A stretch of 64,000 nt of DNA from Silvania confinis (lineage in GTDB: Bacteria > Pseudomonadota > Gammaproteobacteria > Enterobacterales > Enterobacteriaceae): positions 1 through 64,000 of the forward strand of contig NZ_JAMGZJ010000062.1 in assembly GCF_025564085.1 (NCBI RefSeq). Reading direction: 5' to 3'. Positions 36,600-45,000 of this stretch are shown here, piece by piece. The position numbers and the translations under genes were made by a program. The notes below the pieces were generated by a model, which saw only the letters and a program-made list of their open reading frames with translations, had not been told where the DNA came from and searched no databases. Position 1 is the stretch's first letter; every line of letters starts with the position of its first letter.

Positions 36600-37496
36600 A
36601 TGGATGCTAAACAGACGCGGCAGGGCGTTTTACTCGCCCTCGCCGCCTATTTTATTTGGGGTATCGCACCGGCGTACTTCAAGCTGATTCACTATGTTCC
36701 CGCCGACGAAATCCTTACTCACCGCGTGATCTGGTCGTTTTTCTTTATGGTGGCGCTGATGAGCGTGAGCCGTCAGTGGTCAGGCGTGAAAACACTCCTG
36801 CAAACGCCGAAGAAAATCTTCCTGCTGGCCCTCTCTGCCGTCCTGATTGGCGGCAACTGGCTGCTGTTTATCTGGTCGGTTAATAACCATCACATGCTGG
36901 AAGCCAGCCTCGGCTACTTCATAAATCCGCTGGTGAATATTGTGCTGGGGATGTTGTTCCTCGGGGAGCGCTTCCGTCGGATGCAGTGGATGGCCGTCAT
37001 TCTTGCCCTTTGCGGCGTGCTGGTTCAGCTCTGGACATTTGGCTCCCTGCCGGTCATCGCGCTGGGGCTGGCGTTTAGCTTTGCCTTCTACGGCCTGGTG
37101 CGTAAGAAAATCGCCGTGGAAGCGCAAACCGGGATGCTGTTTGAAACCCTGTGGCTGCTGCCGCTGGCCGCGATCTACCTGTTCGGTATTGCCGACAGCA
37201 GCACCAGCCATATGGGCAATAACCCGTGGACGCTGAACGTGATGCTGATGGCGGCCGGTGTCGTCACCACCATCCCATTACTGTGCTTTACCGGTGCGGC
37301 GACGCGCCTGCGTCTCTCAACGCTGGGCTTCTTCCAGTACATCGGCCCGACGCTGATGTTCCTGCTGGCAGTGACGTTCTACGGCGAGGTGCCGGGTGCA
37401 GATAAAATGGTGACGTTTGCGTTTATCTGGGTCGCGCTGGCGGTGTTTGTTGCGGATGCGATTTATACCCAACGCAGAGTACGTCGAGGATTGTAG
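36600..37496 (+). CDS. rarD: EamA-family transporter RarD
   Basis: Ten-helix drug/metabolite-type permease, 298 aa, linked to chloramphenicol sensitivity in E. coli by name; substrate unknown. N-terminus MDAKQTRQGVLLALAAYFIWGIAPAYFKL matches E. coli in full. Confidence 0.95.
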   Translation: MDAKQTRQGVLLALAAYFIWGIAPAYFKLIHYVPADEILTHRVIWSFFFMVALMSVSRQWSGVKTLLQTPKKIFLLALSAVLIGGNWLLFIWSVNNHHMLEASLGYFINPLVNIVLGMLFLGERFRRMQWMAVILALCGVLVQLWTFGSLPVIALGLAFSFAFYGLVRKKIAVEAQTGMLFETLWLLPLAAIYLFGIADSSTSHMGNNPWTLNVMLMAAGVVTTIPLLCFTGAATRLRLSTLGFFQYIGPTLMFLLAVTFYGEVPGADKMVTFAFIWVALAVFVADAIYTQRRVRRGL

Positions 37497-37502
37497 TGCC
37501 TT

Positions 37503-37537
37503 TGTAGGCCCGGTAAGCGTAGCGCCACCGGGCGCAA
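37503..37537. repeat. REP element between rarD and corA
   Basis: TTGTAGGCCCGGTAAGCG and CGCCACCGGGCGCAA arms, the inverted counterpart of the unit at 24104-24136. It fills the gap between the convergent rarD and corA stops. Confidence 0.8.
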
Positions 37538-37540
37538 CAA

Positions 37541-38491
37541 TCACAACCAGTTGCGGCGCTTAAAGTACAGATACGGCGCCAGCCCGGCGAGCACCATAAA
37601 GATAATCGCGCCCGGGTAGCCAAAGCTCCATCTTAGCTCCGGCATAAACTCAAAGTTCATCCCGTAGCTCGACGCTACCAGCGTCGGCGGCAGGAACACC
37701 ACCGATACCACCGAGAAGATCTTGATGATGCGGTTCTGCTCGATGTTGATAAAGCCCATTGCCGCCTGCATCAGGAAGTTAACTTTCTGGAACAGAGATT
37801 CGTTGTGCGGCAGCAAGGATTCGATATCGCGCAGGATCTCACGCGCCTGCTCCAGCTGACCGCCCGGCAGTCGCGCCTTGCGCACCAGGAAGTTCAGCGC
37901 GCGCTGGGTATCCATCAGACACAAACGCACTTTCCAGCCGATATCTTCCAGCTCTGCCAGCGTCGAGAGCGCTGCGTCGTACTCATCGCCCTGATGCCCT
38001 TCCATGATCACCCGACTCAGCTTTTCCAGATCGCTGTAGATGTTTTCAATCTCATCCGCCAGCTGTTCGATTTTGGTTTCAAACAGGTCGAGCAGCAGCT
38101 CATAGGCATTACCGTCGACCATCGCCTGGCTACGAGCGCGCATACGATACAGACGGAACGCAGGCAGTTCGCGCTCGCGCAGAGTAAACAGGCGACCATC
38201 GCGGATGGTAAATGCGACGGTGGAGTTACCGGCGTGATCTTCCGCATCTTCGAAGAAGAAAAAGGAGTGAATGTGCAGACCGTCTTCGTCTTCGAAGAAA
38301 CGGGCGGATGCCTCGATGTCTTCCAGTTCCGGGCGGGTTGCCAGGCTTTGTCCGAGCTCAGATTGTACGCGCAGGCGTTCGTCGTCATCCGGTTCGACCA
38401 GATCCACCCAAACGGCATCGATGAGGGGTTGTGACTCTTCAGCTTCAAGCCGAATCAGTCGGTTTTTTTCCAGTTGAAATGCGCTCAGCAT
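37541..38491 (-). CDS. corA: Magnesium/cobalt transport protein CorA
   Basis: Pentameric Mg2+ channel, also passing Co2+ and Ni2+. 316 aa from [10 protein letters not shown] at 38491 (the E. coli length). Long cytoplasmic alpha/beta and stalk-helix domain, two C-terminal membrane helices, and the [11 protein letters not shown] selectivity loop (Gly-Met-Asn) between them. Ends in basic KRRNWL. The 354-bp region upstream carries a leader ORF and promoter; CorA regulation through a leader peptide (corL) and Rho is known in Salmonella. Confidence 0.97.
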   Translation of the reverse strand: MLSAFQLEKNRLIRLEAEESQPLIDAVWVDLVEPDDDERLRVQSELGQSLATRPELEDIEASARFFEDEDGLHIHSFFFFEDAEDHAGNSTVAFTIRDGRLFTLRERELPAFRLYRMRARSQAMVDGNAYELLLDLFETKIEQLADEIENIYSDLEKLSRVIMEGHQGDEYDAALSTLAELEDIGWKVRLCLMDTQRALNFLVRKARLPGGQLEQAREILRDIESLLPHNESLFQKVNFLMQAAMGFINIEQNRIIKIFSVVSVVFLPPTLVASSYGMNFEFMPELRWSFGYPGAIIFMVLAGLAPYLYFKRRNWL

Positions 38492-38640
38492 GACCGGGAC
38501 TCCCAATGCAAAAAATATCGGACAGTTCGGTGGGCACACAGAAACAAATTGGGTTTCAGACCATTAAACAGCCTGACTCAGTGCGACGGGAAAAACAGAT
38601 CGCTGGCAACCACGAAGGCCATCAGCGCAAGGAGATAGCC

Positions 38641-38697
38641 TTAGAAGTTGTTCCTGGATGACAGGAAATTGAGCCAGTATGTACTGGGTGTGTCCAA
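38641..38697 (-). CDS. Candidate corA leader peptide
   Basis: 18-codon ORF with TTG start (38695-38697), GAGGA ribosome site 8 bases upstream, ending TAA at 38641-38643. Peptide MDTPSTYWLNFLSSRNNF when TTG is read as Met. It starts about 25 bases after the transcription start expected from the promoter at 38729-38758 and stands about 150 bp before corA, the place expected for the corL leader peptide known in Salmonella. I cannot compare it to that sequence, so the identity is not certain. Confidence 0.45.
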   Translation of the reverse strand: MDTPSTYWLNFLSSRNNF

Positions 38698-38728
38698 GGC
38701 GAATGTCCTCAAGCGTAATCGTGCGCGC

Positions 38729-38758
38729 ATGTTACGCCAGCAGCAACGGCGGCGTCAA
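38729..38758 (-). promoter_or_regulatory. corA promoter (predicted)
   Basis: Minus-strand -35 TTGACG (38753-38758) and -10 TAACAT (38729-38734) with an 18-bp spacer; transcription would start near 38722, giving a leader of about 230 nt before corA. The long leader fits Mg2+-responsive attenuation as known in Salmonella. Confidence 0.6.
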
Positions 38759-38774
38759 CACGCAACGGAACGCT

Positions 38775-38795
38775 GAAGAGCATTAAATGCCCTTC
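38775..38795 (-). terminator. Hairpin after uvrD, possible terminator
   Basis: GAAGGGCAT-TTA-ATGCTCTTC with one G-T pair, 50 bp beyond the uvrD stop, without a T-run. It could end uvrD transcription with Rho help, or simply stabilise the 3' end. Confidence 0.35.
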
Positions 38796-38845
38796 AACGT
38801 TTAAGCCTGGCATATTATGACAAAATAGTGATATTTTTCTGAAAG

Positions 38846-41008
38846 TTAAACTGTTTCCAGCCGCGCGTAAGCCGCCACCAGCCATTTGATCCCCTGCCCC
38901 TGGAACGCCACCTGCAGGCGGCTGTGCTCGCCGCTGCCTTCCAGATTCACAATGGTGCCTTCGCCAAATTTGGCATGACGAACGCGCTGGCCGAGCTTAA
39001 AGCCGGTATCGTTTTCTGAGATAGGCGTACCCAGCCGCTGATGGCTGACCGGACGGCTAATGCTGGCCCGCAGGCGCACCTCTTCGACGCAGGCTTCCGG
39101 CAATTCACCGACAAAACGCGACGGGCGATGGTAAACCTCTTTGCCGTACAGACGGCGCGTTTCGGCATAGGTCAGGGTCAGTTTTTGCATCGCACGGGTC
39201 ACGCCCACGTACGCCAGCCGACGCTCCTCTTCCAGACGACCGCCTTCATCCAGCGACATCTGGCTCGGGAACATCCCCTCTTCCATGCCGACGATAAACA
39301 CCTGCGGGAACTCCAACCCTTTGGCCGAGTGCAGGGTCATCAACTGAACCGCGTCCTGCCAGGTGTCGGCCTGCCCTTCGCCCGCTTCCAGCGCAGCGTG
39401 GGACAAGAACGCCTGCAGCGGCATCAGATCTTCTTCTTCGTCGTTGTAGCTGAACTGGCGCGTTGCCGTCACCAGCTCCTCTAAGTTCTCAATACGGGTC
39501 TGGCCTTTCTCGCCCTTCTCCTGCTCGTACATTATGCGCAAGCCGGAGTCTTTAATCACCCGGTCAGTCTGGACGTGCAGCGGCATGTCGGCCGTCTCCT
39601 GTGCCAGCGCTTCAATAAGCTCAAGGAAGCGCTGCAGCGCGCTGGCTGCGCGTCCGGCAAGGGCTTTCTCCTGCAGCAGCTCGCGGCAGGCCTGCCACAG
39701 GGTCAGTTGGCGCTCACGGGCTGCCTGGCGCACGACGTCGAGCGTGCGATCGCCGATTCCGCGGGTCGGCGTGTTAACCACGCGTTCAAACGCGGCATCA
39801 TCGTTACGGTTGGCCATCAGGCGCAGATACGACAGCGCGTCTTTGATCTCCTGGCGTTCGAAGAAGCGCATTCCGCCATAAATGCGATACGGCATGCTCA
39901 CCTGCAGCAGCGCCTCTTCCAGCACGCGCGACTGGGCATTGCTGCGGTACAGGATGGCGCACTGCTCAAGCGCGCCGCCGTTGTCCTGCCAGGTCTTGAT
40001 GCGGTTTACCACAAAGCGGGCTTCATCCAGCTCGTTAAAAGCGCAGTACAAGGAGATGGGTTCGCCATCGACGCCGTCAGTCCACAGCTTTTTGCCCAGA
40101 CGACCGCTGTTGTTTTCGATCAGGGCATTCGCCGCGCTGAGGATGTTGTTTGTCGAGCGGTAGTTTTGCTCCAGGCGGATGGTCTCAGCGCCCGGGAAAT
40201 CATTCAGGAAACGCTGGATGTTCTCGACCTGCGCCCCGCGCCAGCCGTAGATGGACTGATCGTCGTCGCCGACGATCATCACCTTGCTGGAGTCGCCCGC
40301 CAGCAGGCGGATCCACGCGTACTGAATGTTGTTGGTATCCTGGAATTCGTCCACCAGGATATTGGTAAAACGTTCGCGGTAGTGCTGCAGAATATGCGGC
40401 TTGTTGAGCCACAGCTCGTGAGCGCGCAGCAGCAGTTCGGCAAAATCCACCAGCCCGGCACGATCGCAGGCTTCCTGATAGGCCTGATAGACCTTCTGCC
40501 AGGTCTGCTCAATCGGATTGCCAAAGCTCTGGATATGATGCGGGCGCAGCCCTTCGTCTTTCTGGCCGTTGATGTACCACATCGCCTGGCGCGGCGGCCA
40601 CTGCTTCTCGTCGAGGTTCATGGCCTTGATCAGGCGCTTAAGCAGACGCAGCTGATCTTCGCTGTCGAGGATCTGGAAGTCCTGCGGCAGCCCGGCGTCC
40701 ATATGGTGCGCGCGCAGCAGACGGTGTGCCAACCCGTGGAAGGTGCCCACCCACATGCCGCCCTGGCTGCTGCCCATCAATTGGGCGATACGGTGGCGCA
40801 TCTCGGCCGCCGCTTTGTTGGTGAACGTGACCGCCATAATGGAGTACGGCGAGCAGTTTTCCACGCTCTGCAGCCACGCGATACGGTGTACCAGCACACG
40901 CGTCTTACCACTGCCTGCCCCTGCCAGTACCAGCATATTGGTTCGCGTCGCGGCAACCGCGTCACGCTGTTTGTCATTAAGGCTGTCGAGCAGGTAAGAA
41001 ACGTCCAT
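38846..41008 (-). CDS. uvrD: DNA helicase II UvrD
   Basis: SF1A 3'-5' helicase of nucleotide excision and mismatch repair. 720 aa from MDVSYLLDSLN at 41008 (the E. coli length). Motifs: Walker A (AGAGSGKTRVLVHRI), VDEFQDTN (Walker B), GDDDQSIYGWRGA (motif III), EQNYRST (IV), LMTLHSAKGLEF and VGVTRAMQKL (V, VI). C-terminal Tudor-like domain KLGQRVRHAKFGEGTI. A LexA box and an attenuator-like hairpin precede it. Confidence 0.98.
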   Translation of the reverse strand: MDVSYLLDSLNDKQRDAVAATRTNMLVLAGAGSGKTRVLVHRIAWLQSVENCSPYSIMAVTFTNKAAAEMRHRIAQLMGSSQGGMWVGTFHGLAHRLLRAHHMDAGLPQDFQILDSEDQLRLLKRLIKAMNLDEKQWPPRQAMWYINGQKDEGLRPHHIQSFGNPIEQTWQKVYQAYQEACDRAGLVDFAELLLRAHELWLNKPHILQHYRERFTNILVDEFQDTNNIQYAWIRLLAGDSSKVMIVGDDDQSIYGWRGAQVENIQRFLNDFPGAETIRLEQNYRSTNNILSAANALIENNSGRLGKKLWTDGVDGEPISLYCAFNELDEARFVVNRIKTWQDNGGALEQCAILYRSNAQSRVLEEALLQVSMPYRIYGGMRFFERQEIKDALSYLRLMANRNDDAAFERVVNTPTRGIGDRTLDVVRQAARERQLTLWQACRELLQEKALAGRAASALQRFLELIEALAQETADMPLHVQTDRVIKDSGLRIMYEQEKGEKGQTRIENLEELVTATRQFSYNDEEEDLMPLQAFLSHAALEAGEGQADTWQDAVQLMTLHSAKGLEFPQVFIVGMEEGMFPSQMSLDEGGRLEEERRLAYVGVTRAMQKLTLTYAETRRLYGKEVYHRPSRFVGELPEACVEEVRLRASISRPVSHQRLGTPISENDTGFKLGQRVRHAKFGEGTIVNLEGSGEHSRLQVAFQGQGIKWLVAAYARLETV

Positions 41009-41030
41009 TGGCACCGCCGCAAATAATTTG

Positions 41031-41053
41031 TCCGGCGGCCATAGGCCGCCGGA
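41031..41053 (-). terminator. Attenuator-like hairpin in the uvrD leader
   Basis: Perfect 10-bp stem TCCGGCGGCC-TAT-GGCCGCCGGA on the minus strand, located between the LexA box and the uvrD ATG and followed by CAAATTATTT. E. coli uvrD has a reported attenuator downstream of its promoter; the T-run here is weak, so activity as terminator is uncertain. Confidence 0.6.
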
Positions 41054-41057
41054 TACA

Positions 41058-41073
41058 CTGTGAATTTATACAG
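41058..41073 (-). promoter_or_regulatory. LexA (SOS) box of uvrD
   Basis: CTGT-GAATTTAT-ACAG, exact match to the CTGT-N8-ACAG consensus, 50 bp upstream of the uvrD start in the gap to yigB. It indicates SOS induction of uvrD as in E. coli. Confidence 0.88.
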
Positions 41074-41085
41074 AACTACTGGTGA

Positions 41086-41802
41086 TTATATCAGCGTAGT
41101 GAGGGATGCCAACCGTGAAATTTCGATGTGTGGCAGCAGGCGGCTGTCGAGGGTCTGCATTAGATCGGCGTTTTCAGGTTTGATCCAGCAGGCCTGCATG
41201 CCACAGCGGATCGCCCCGGCAACATCGGTGGTCAGATCATCGCCGACGTGCAGAATGTCACCCAGCGGCAGGCCGAGCTTATCGGCAGCCAGATGGTACA
41301 TGTCGTTAAAGGGCTTGGAACGGCCGTGTGGACCCGCGCGCAGCACAAATTCAAAGTAGTCACCCAGGCCGAACAGCTCCGGCTGGGCGTTACCGTTGGT
41401 GATCGCCACCAGCGGCCACTTCGCGGCCAGTTTCGCCAGCGTGTCGTGGGTCTCCTGCGGCACATCGATGCGGCTGCGCCAGGTGGCGAAGTGCGCCATG
41501 GACGCTTCTGCACCCAGCGCGGCCTCAGAGGCAGTCAGCCCGGCGTTCAGCATCGCCTGCTCCACGGCACGACGCCGCCACTCGGTAACGTCGTGATAGA
41601 TTTCCGGCTCGGTTTGCCGCAACGCCTGACGCAGACGGTGAAACTCTTTGTTCTCCAGCGCGTTTAACGCCGGATGGTAATTTTGCACAAAGGCCAGCGC
41701 TTCCCGCTCGGTACGCAGGATCACTTCGCGATTGTCGTAAAGGGTGTCATCAAGGTCGAACGTCAGTGCGGATATTTGGCCTAATGGACGATAAAAACGC
41801 AT
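41086..41802 (-). CDS. yigB: HAD-family phosphatase YigB
   Basis: 238-aa HAD phosphatase acting on FMN and on 5-amino-6-(ribitylamino)uracil 5'-phosphate in E. coli, thus supporting riboflavin synthesis. Motifs: [13 protein letters not shown] (nucleophile Asp), [40 protein letters not shown]. Stop/start overlap with xerC (41802). Confidence 0.94.
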   Translation of the reverse strand: MRFYRPLGQISALTFDLDDTLYDNREVILRTEREALAFVQNYHPALNALENKEFHRLRQALRQTEPEIYHDVTEWRRRAVEQAMLNAGLTASEAALGAEASMAHFATWRSRIDVPQETHDTLAKLAAKWPLVAITNGNAQPELFGLGDYFEFVLRAGPHGRSKPFNDMYHLAADKLGLPLGDILHVGDDLTTDVAGAIRCGMQACWIKPENADLMQTLDSRLLPHIEISRLASLTTLI

Positions 41803-42701
41803 TATTTCCCCCGTTTGGCGCGTGGATGCGCCGCGTCGTACACCGAGGCTAGGTGTTGAAAATCAAGATGGGTATAGATTTGAGTGGTCGATAAATTAGC
41901 GTGGCCCAGCAGTTCCTGAACTCCGCGCAAATCGCCGCTGGATTCGAGCATGTGTGTGGCGAAAGAGTGGCGTAGCTTATGCGGATGAACATGGCTGTTA
42001 AGCCCCTGTTTGATGCCCCACTCAGCAAAGCGTTTTTGCACGTTACGCGCCGAGATCCGCTTGCCCAGCTTCGAGAGGAACAGGGCGTTGTCTTCTGTGC
42101 CAAACAGACCGCGCAGATCCAGCCAGTGCTCAATCCACGCCACCGCATTGCGGCCAATCGGCAGGCGGCGCTCTTTGCTGCCTTTACCCATCACCCACAC
42201 TTCGCCGGTGTCCAGATCGAGGTGTTTGATATCCAGGTTTACCAGCTCAGAAAGACGCAGTCCGGCACCGTACATCACTTCCAGCATTGCCCGGTCCCGC
42301 ACCGCCAGTGGATCGTTAAGATCGATATCCAGCAGGCGGTTAACATCATCGACATCGATATTCTTCGGCAGATGGCGCGCCGCTTTGGGTGCAGCAATGC
42401 CTTTGGCCGGGTTCGCCTTGAGCTCGCCCTGGCTGACCAACCAGTCGAAAAGGCTGCGCAATGCCGAGAGCCGCAGCGCCAGGCTGGCGGGGCCAAGCCC
42501 TTTACGGCGGCTGCGCACGGCAATCGCCCGCACGGTAGCGGCATCACAGTGTTGCCAGCAGGTCAGGTTCATTTCAGTAGCCAGCTGCATGATGTCATCC
42601 AGCTGGCGCTGATAGTTCAGCAAGGTTATCGGGCTGAGCTGTCGCTCCACGCCAAGGTAGCGCAGAAAACGCGTTACAGCGGGTGCGAGGAGATCGCTCA
42701 T
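41802..42701 (-). CDS. xerC: Site-specific tyrosine recombinase XerC
   Basis: Works with XerD at dif to resolve chromosome dimers. 299 aa. SAM-like N-terminal domain ([21 protein letters not shown]) and the catalytic domain with Arg ([10 protein letters not shown]), [12 protein letters not shown] (His-x-x-Arg), the [13 protein letters not shown] block holding His and the nucleophile Tyr (near 276). Part of the dapF-yigA-xerC-yigB chain with 4-bp overlaps. Confidence 0.97.
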   Translation of the reverse strand: MSDLLAPAVTRFLRYLGVERQLSPITLLNYQRQLDDIMQLATEMNLTCWQHCDAATVRAIAVRSRRKGLGPASLALRLSALRSLFDWLVSQGELKANPAKGIAAPKAARHLPKNIDVDDVNRLLDIDLNDPLAVRDRAMLEVMYGAGLRLSELVNLDIKHLDLDTGEVWVMGKGSKERRLPIGRNAVAWIEHWLDLRGLFGTEDNALFLSKLGKRISARNVQKRFAEWGIKQGLNSHVHPHKLRHSFATHMLESSGDLRGVQELLGHANLSTTQIYTHLDFQHLASVYDAAHPRAKRGK

Positions 42702-43405
42702 ACGCGTTCAATCCAGCGTTCCAGCAGCTCGGGCAACATCTGCGCGATCTCCTGGAGTAACTGCGTCCCTTGTCCCTGCTGATAATGCTGCGGATCGCGG
42801 CTGGTAAAAAGCATCACCCCGAGATCGCCTTCGCGTCCCATCAGCGACATCGCTACCGACCCGATGGCTTTTGCTTCCGGTAGAACCACCAGCAGCTCAG
42901 GGCCGTTCAGCGACCCCAGATAGTGAGACTCATGACCCAGACGCTGGATGCGCAGCGGCTCAAACGCCTGCCGCTGTAGTGCCAGATGGGTGAACCCGGA
43001 CGGCGCGCCAATGCGCCAGCGATCCGGGAACAGGCGGATGGTTGCCCCTGCCAGCCCCAGCTCCTTCGCCCAGCGATGGAAGCGCATCAAAAACTCATCC
43101 AGGCTGCTGGCCGAGGCCAGCCGGGACTGCAAATGCAGCAGGCGATAAAACAGGCCTTCGTTACTGCTGGCCTGCTCCATCAGCAGCGAGATGTTCTCTT
43201 CAAGATGGTTGATGTGATTGCGCGAGCGCGCCATGTGCCATTCGACCAGCGATACCGTTCCGCGAATCGGATGTGGCACGCGCATCTCTTCAACCACGCG
43301 GGCATTACGAATAAAAAACTCAGGATGGCGCAGCAGATAGTCGACGACCGCCCGATCGTCCATTGCCGTCAGCGTCTCCTGCAGTTCTTCTCCTGGTTGT
43401 TTCAT
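42698..43405 (-). CDS. yigA: DUF484 family protein YigA
   Basis: 235-aa cytosolic protein of DUF484, a GAF-like fold. Function unknown. N-terminal helix [19 protein letters not shown] typical; the middle contains a coiled coil ([20 protein letters not shown]). Always linked to dapF and xerC in enterobacteria; here it overlaps both by 4 bp, so expression is coupled. Confidence 0.92.
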   Translation of the reverse strand: MKQPGEELQETLTAMDDRAVVDYLLRHPEFFIRNARVVEEMRVPHPIRGTVSLVEWHMARSRNHINHLEENISLLMEQASSNEGLFYRLLHLQSRLASASSLDEFLMRFHRWAKELGLAGATIRLFPDRWRIGAPSGFTHLALQRQAFEPLRIQRLGHESHYLGSLNGPELLVVLPEAKAIGSVAMSLMGREGDLGVMLFTSRDPQHYQQGQGTQLLQEIAQMLPELLERWIERV

Positions 43406-44226
43406 AGATGGATAAACCCGTCATAAACTTGTGTTGCCGGGCCGGTCATATACAGCGGCTGGCCCGGGCCTTTCCAGGCAATATCGAGACGCCCGCCAGG
43501 TAAATCTACGCGGACTTCTTCTGCCAGTAAACCTTGCGCGATCCCTACTGCGACGGCTGCACAGGCACCGCTGCCGCAGGCCTGCGTCTCGCCCGCCCCG
43601 CGTTCAAATACGCGCAGGCGAATGTGTTCGCGGGTGAGCACCTGCATAAAGCCGATGTTGGCGCGTTCCGGGAAGCGTTCATGGCTTTCCAGTACCGGAC
43701 CAAGGGTTTCGACAGGGGCCGTTGCGACATCCTCAACCTGAATCACGCAGTGCGGATTGCCCATAGACACCACGCCGCACAAGACTGTCTGTTCAGCGAC
43801 GCGCATGATATAGGTCTTTTCCGCTTTGTTGGCGCGAAACGGCACCTGAGACGGCTCAAAGTTGGGTTCACCCATGTTCACCCGCACCAGCTCGTCGTCG
43901 GTGACGCTCAGGACCATGCGCCCGTTGGCGGTACTGACGCGAATATCACGTTTATTGGTGAGCCCTTTCAGGCGCACAAAGCGGGCAAAACAGCGTGCGC
44001 CGTTGCCACACTGCGACACTTCACTGCCGTCGGCATTAAAGATGCGGTAATGAAAATCGAGATCCGGATCGTAAGGCGGCTCAACGACCAGCAGCTGATC
44101 AAAACCTACACCGAGGTGCCTATCGGCCAGACGGCGGATCAGCTCCGGAGAGAAGAAGACATTCTGCGTTACCGCGTCGACGACCATAAAATCATTGCCA
44201 AGGCCATGCATTTTAGAAAACTGCAT
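43402..44226 (-). CDS. dapF: Diaminopimelate epimerase DapF
   Basis: Interconverts LL- and meso-diaminopimelate for lysine and peptidoglycan. 274 aa. Catalytic cysteines Cys73 (SQCGNGARC) and Cys near 217 ([10 protein letters not shown]). N-terminus [19 protein letters not shown] as in E. coli. Follows lptM by 32 bp. Confidence 0.98.
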   Translation of the reverse strand: MQFSKMHGLGNDFMVVDAVTQNVFFSPELIRRLADRHLGVGFDQLLVVEPPYDPDLDFHYRIFNADGSEVSQCGNGARCFARFVRLKGLTNKRDIRVSTANGRMVLSVTDDELVRVNMGEPNFEPSQVPFRANKAEKTYIMRVAEQTVLCGVVSMGNPHCVIQVEDVATAPVETLGPVLESHERFPERANIGFMQVLTREHIRLRVFERGAGETQACGSGACAAVAVGIAQGLLAEEVRVDLPGGRLDIAWKGPGQPLYMTGPATQVYDGFIHL

Positions 44227-44258
44227 TATTCACTCCATTGCGCGGATCAGAACGCTCG

Positions 44259-44462
44259 TCAGTAATTCACCTGGCTTGGGCCGCCATTATCGCCACGATC
44301 GTTACGACCTGGCACTGAAGATTCCATGGTGCTTTCCGCTTTTTTGGTTGGCGGCGGCGCAGTTTTATCTGCTGGCGGGAAATAGAGCGGCCCTTTCAGA
44401 CCACAGCCCGTCAGGCTAAACAAAGTGAGGAGAACGGCAAGCGTTCGAAAAACGTTTTTCAT
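44259..44462 (-). CDS. lptM: Lipoprotein LptM (YifL)
   Basis: 67-aa lipoprotein that promotes correct assembly and disulfide oxidation of LptD in the LPS transport complex. Signal peptide with lipobox LTGC (acylated Cys20) followed by GLKGPLYFPP. Formerly yifL. First gene before dapF, divergent from cyaY. Confidence 0.93.
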   Translation of the reverse strand: MKNVFRTLAVLLTLFSLTGCGLKGPLYFPPADKTAPPPTKKAESTMESSVPGRNDRGDNGGPSQVNY

Positions 44463-44599
44463 TATGGGTTGCCTGTAAGTTCGTGCTTTCTATTTCTATC
44501 ATCGCAGGAGAGGGCACAAAAGCAAGAGTTTGCCGCTAACCTGCAACGGGAATTATTTAGCGTTATACTGCCGCCATCACGAAAAACAGGAACAGAACC

Positions 44600-44923
44600 A
44601 TGAATGACAGTGAATTCCACCGCCTTGCCGATAACCTGTGGCAGACAATCGAAGAACACCTGGACAACTGGGATGGCGACAGCGATATCGATTGTGAAAT
44701 TAACGGCGGCGTGCTGACCCTAAGCTTTGAGAACGGCAGCAAGATCATTATCAACCGTCAGGAACCGCTGCATCAGGTGTGGCTGGCCACCAAACAGGGC
44801 GGCTACCATTTCAACCTGAAAGGGGACGAGTGGATTTGCGATCGCAGCGGTGAGGCGTTCTGGGATCTGCTGGAAAAAGCGGCGACCGCGCAGTCAGGCG
44901 AAGAGGTGAGTTTCCGAGGTTAA
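44600..44923 (+). CDS. cyaY: Iron-sulfur cluster assembly protein CyaY (frataxin)
   Basis: Bacterial frataxin that binds iron and modulates IscS. 107 aa. Acidic first helix ([30 protein letters not shown]) and strands ending in [28 protein letters not shown]. Divergent from lptM, convergent with cyaA. Confidence 0.96.
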   Translation: MNDSEFHRLADNLWQTIEEHLDNWDGDSDIDCEINGGVLTLSFENGSKIIINRQEPLHQVWLATKQGGYHFNLKGDEWICDRSGEAFWDLLEKAATAQSGEEVSFRG

Positions 44924-44925
44924 TG

Positions 44926-44957
44926 CAAAAACCGTCTCGTAAAGAGACGGTTTTTTT
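44926..44957 (+). terminator. cyaY terminator (bidirectional)
   Basis: AAAAACCGTCTC-GTAAAA-GAGACGGTTTTTTT. The A-run on one side and T-run on the other allow function in both directions, for cyaY and the convergent cyaA. Confidence 0.92.
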
Positions 44958-44963
44958 ATGTTT

Positions 44964-44988
44964 GCCCCCTCTCCCTGTGGGAGAGGGC
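44964..44988. repeat. CCCTCTCCC inverted repeat
   Basis: GCCCCCTCTCCCTGTGGGAGAGGGC, a strong hairpin of a kind commonly dispersed in enterobacterial intergenic regions. It lies between the cyaY terminator and the cyaA stop. Confidence 0.65.
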
Positions 44989-45000
44989 ATCAGGCCGCAG

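Noticed and set aside
39575-41026. 483-codon frame antisense to uvrD
   Set aside because: uvrD is intact on the minus strand; the opposite frame has no recognisable motif.
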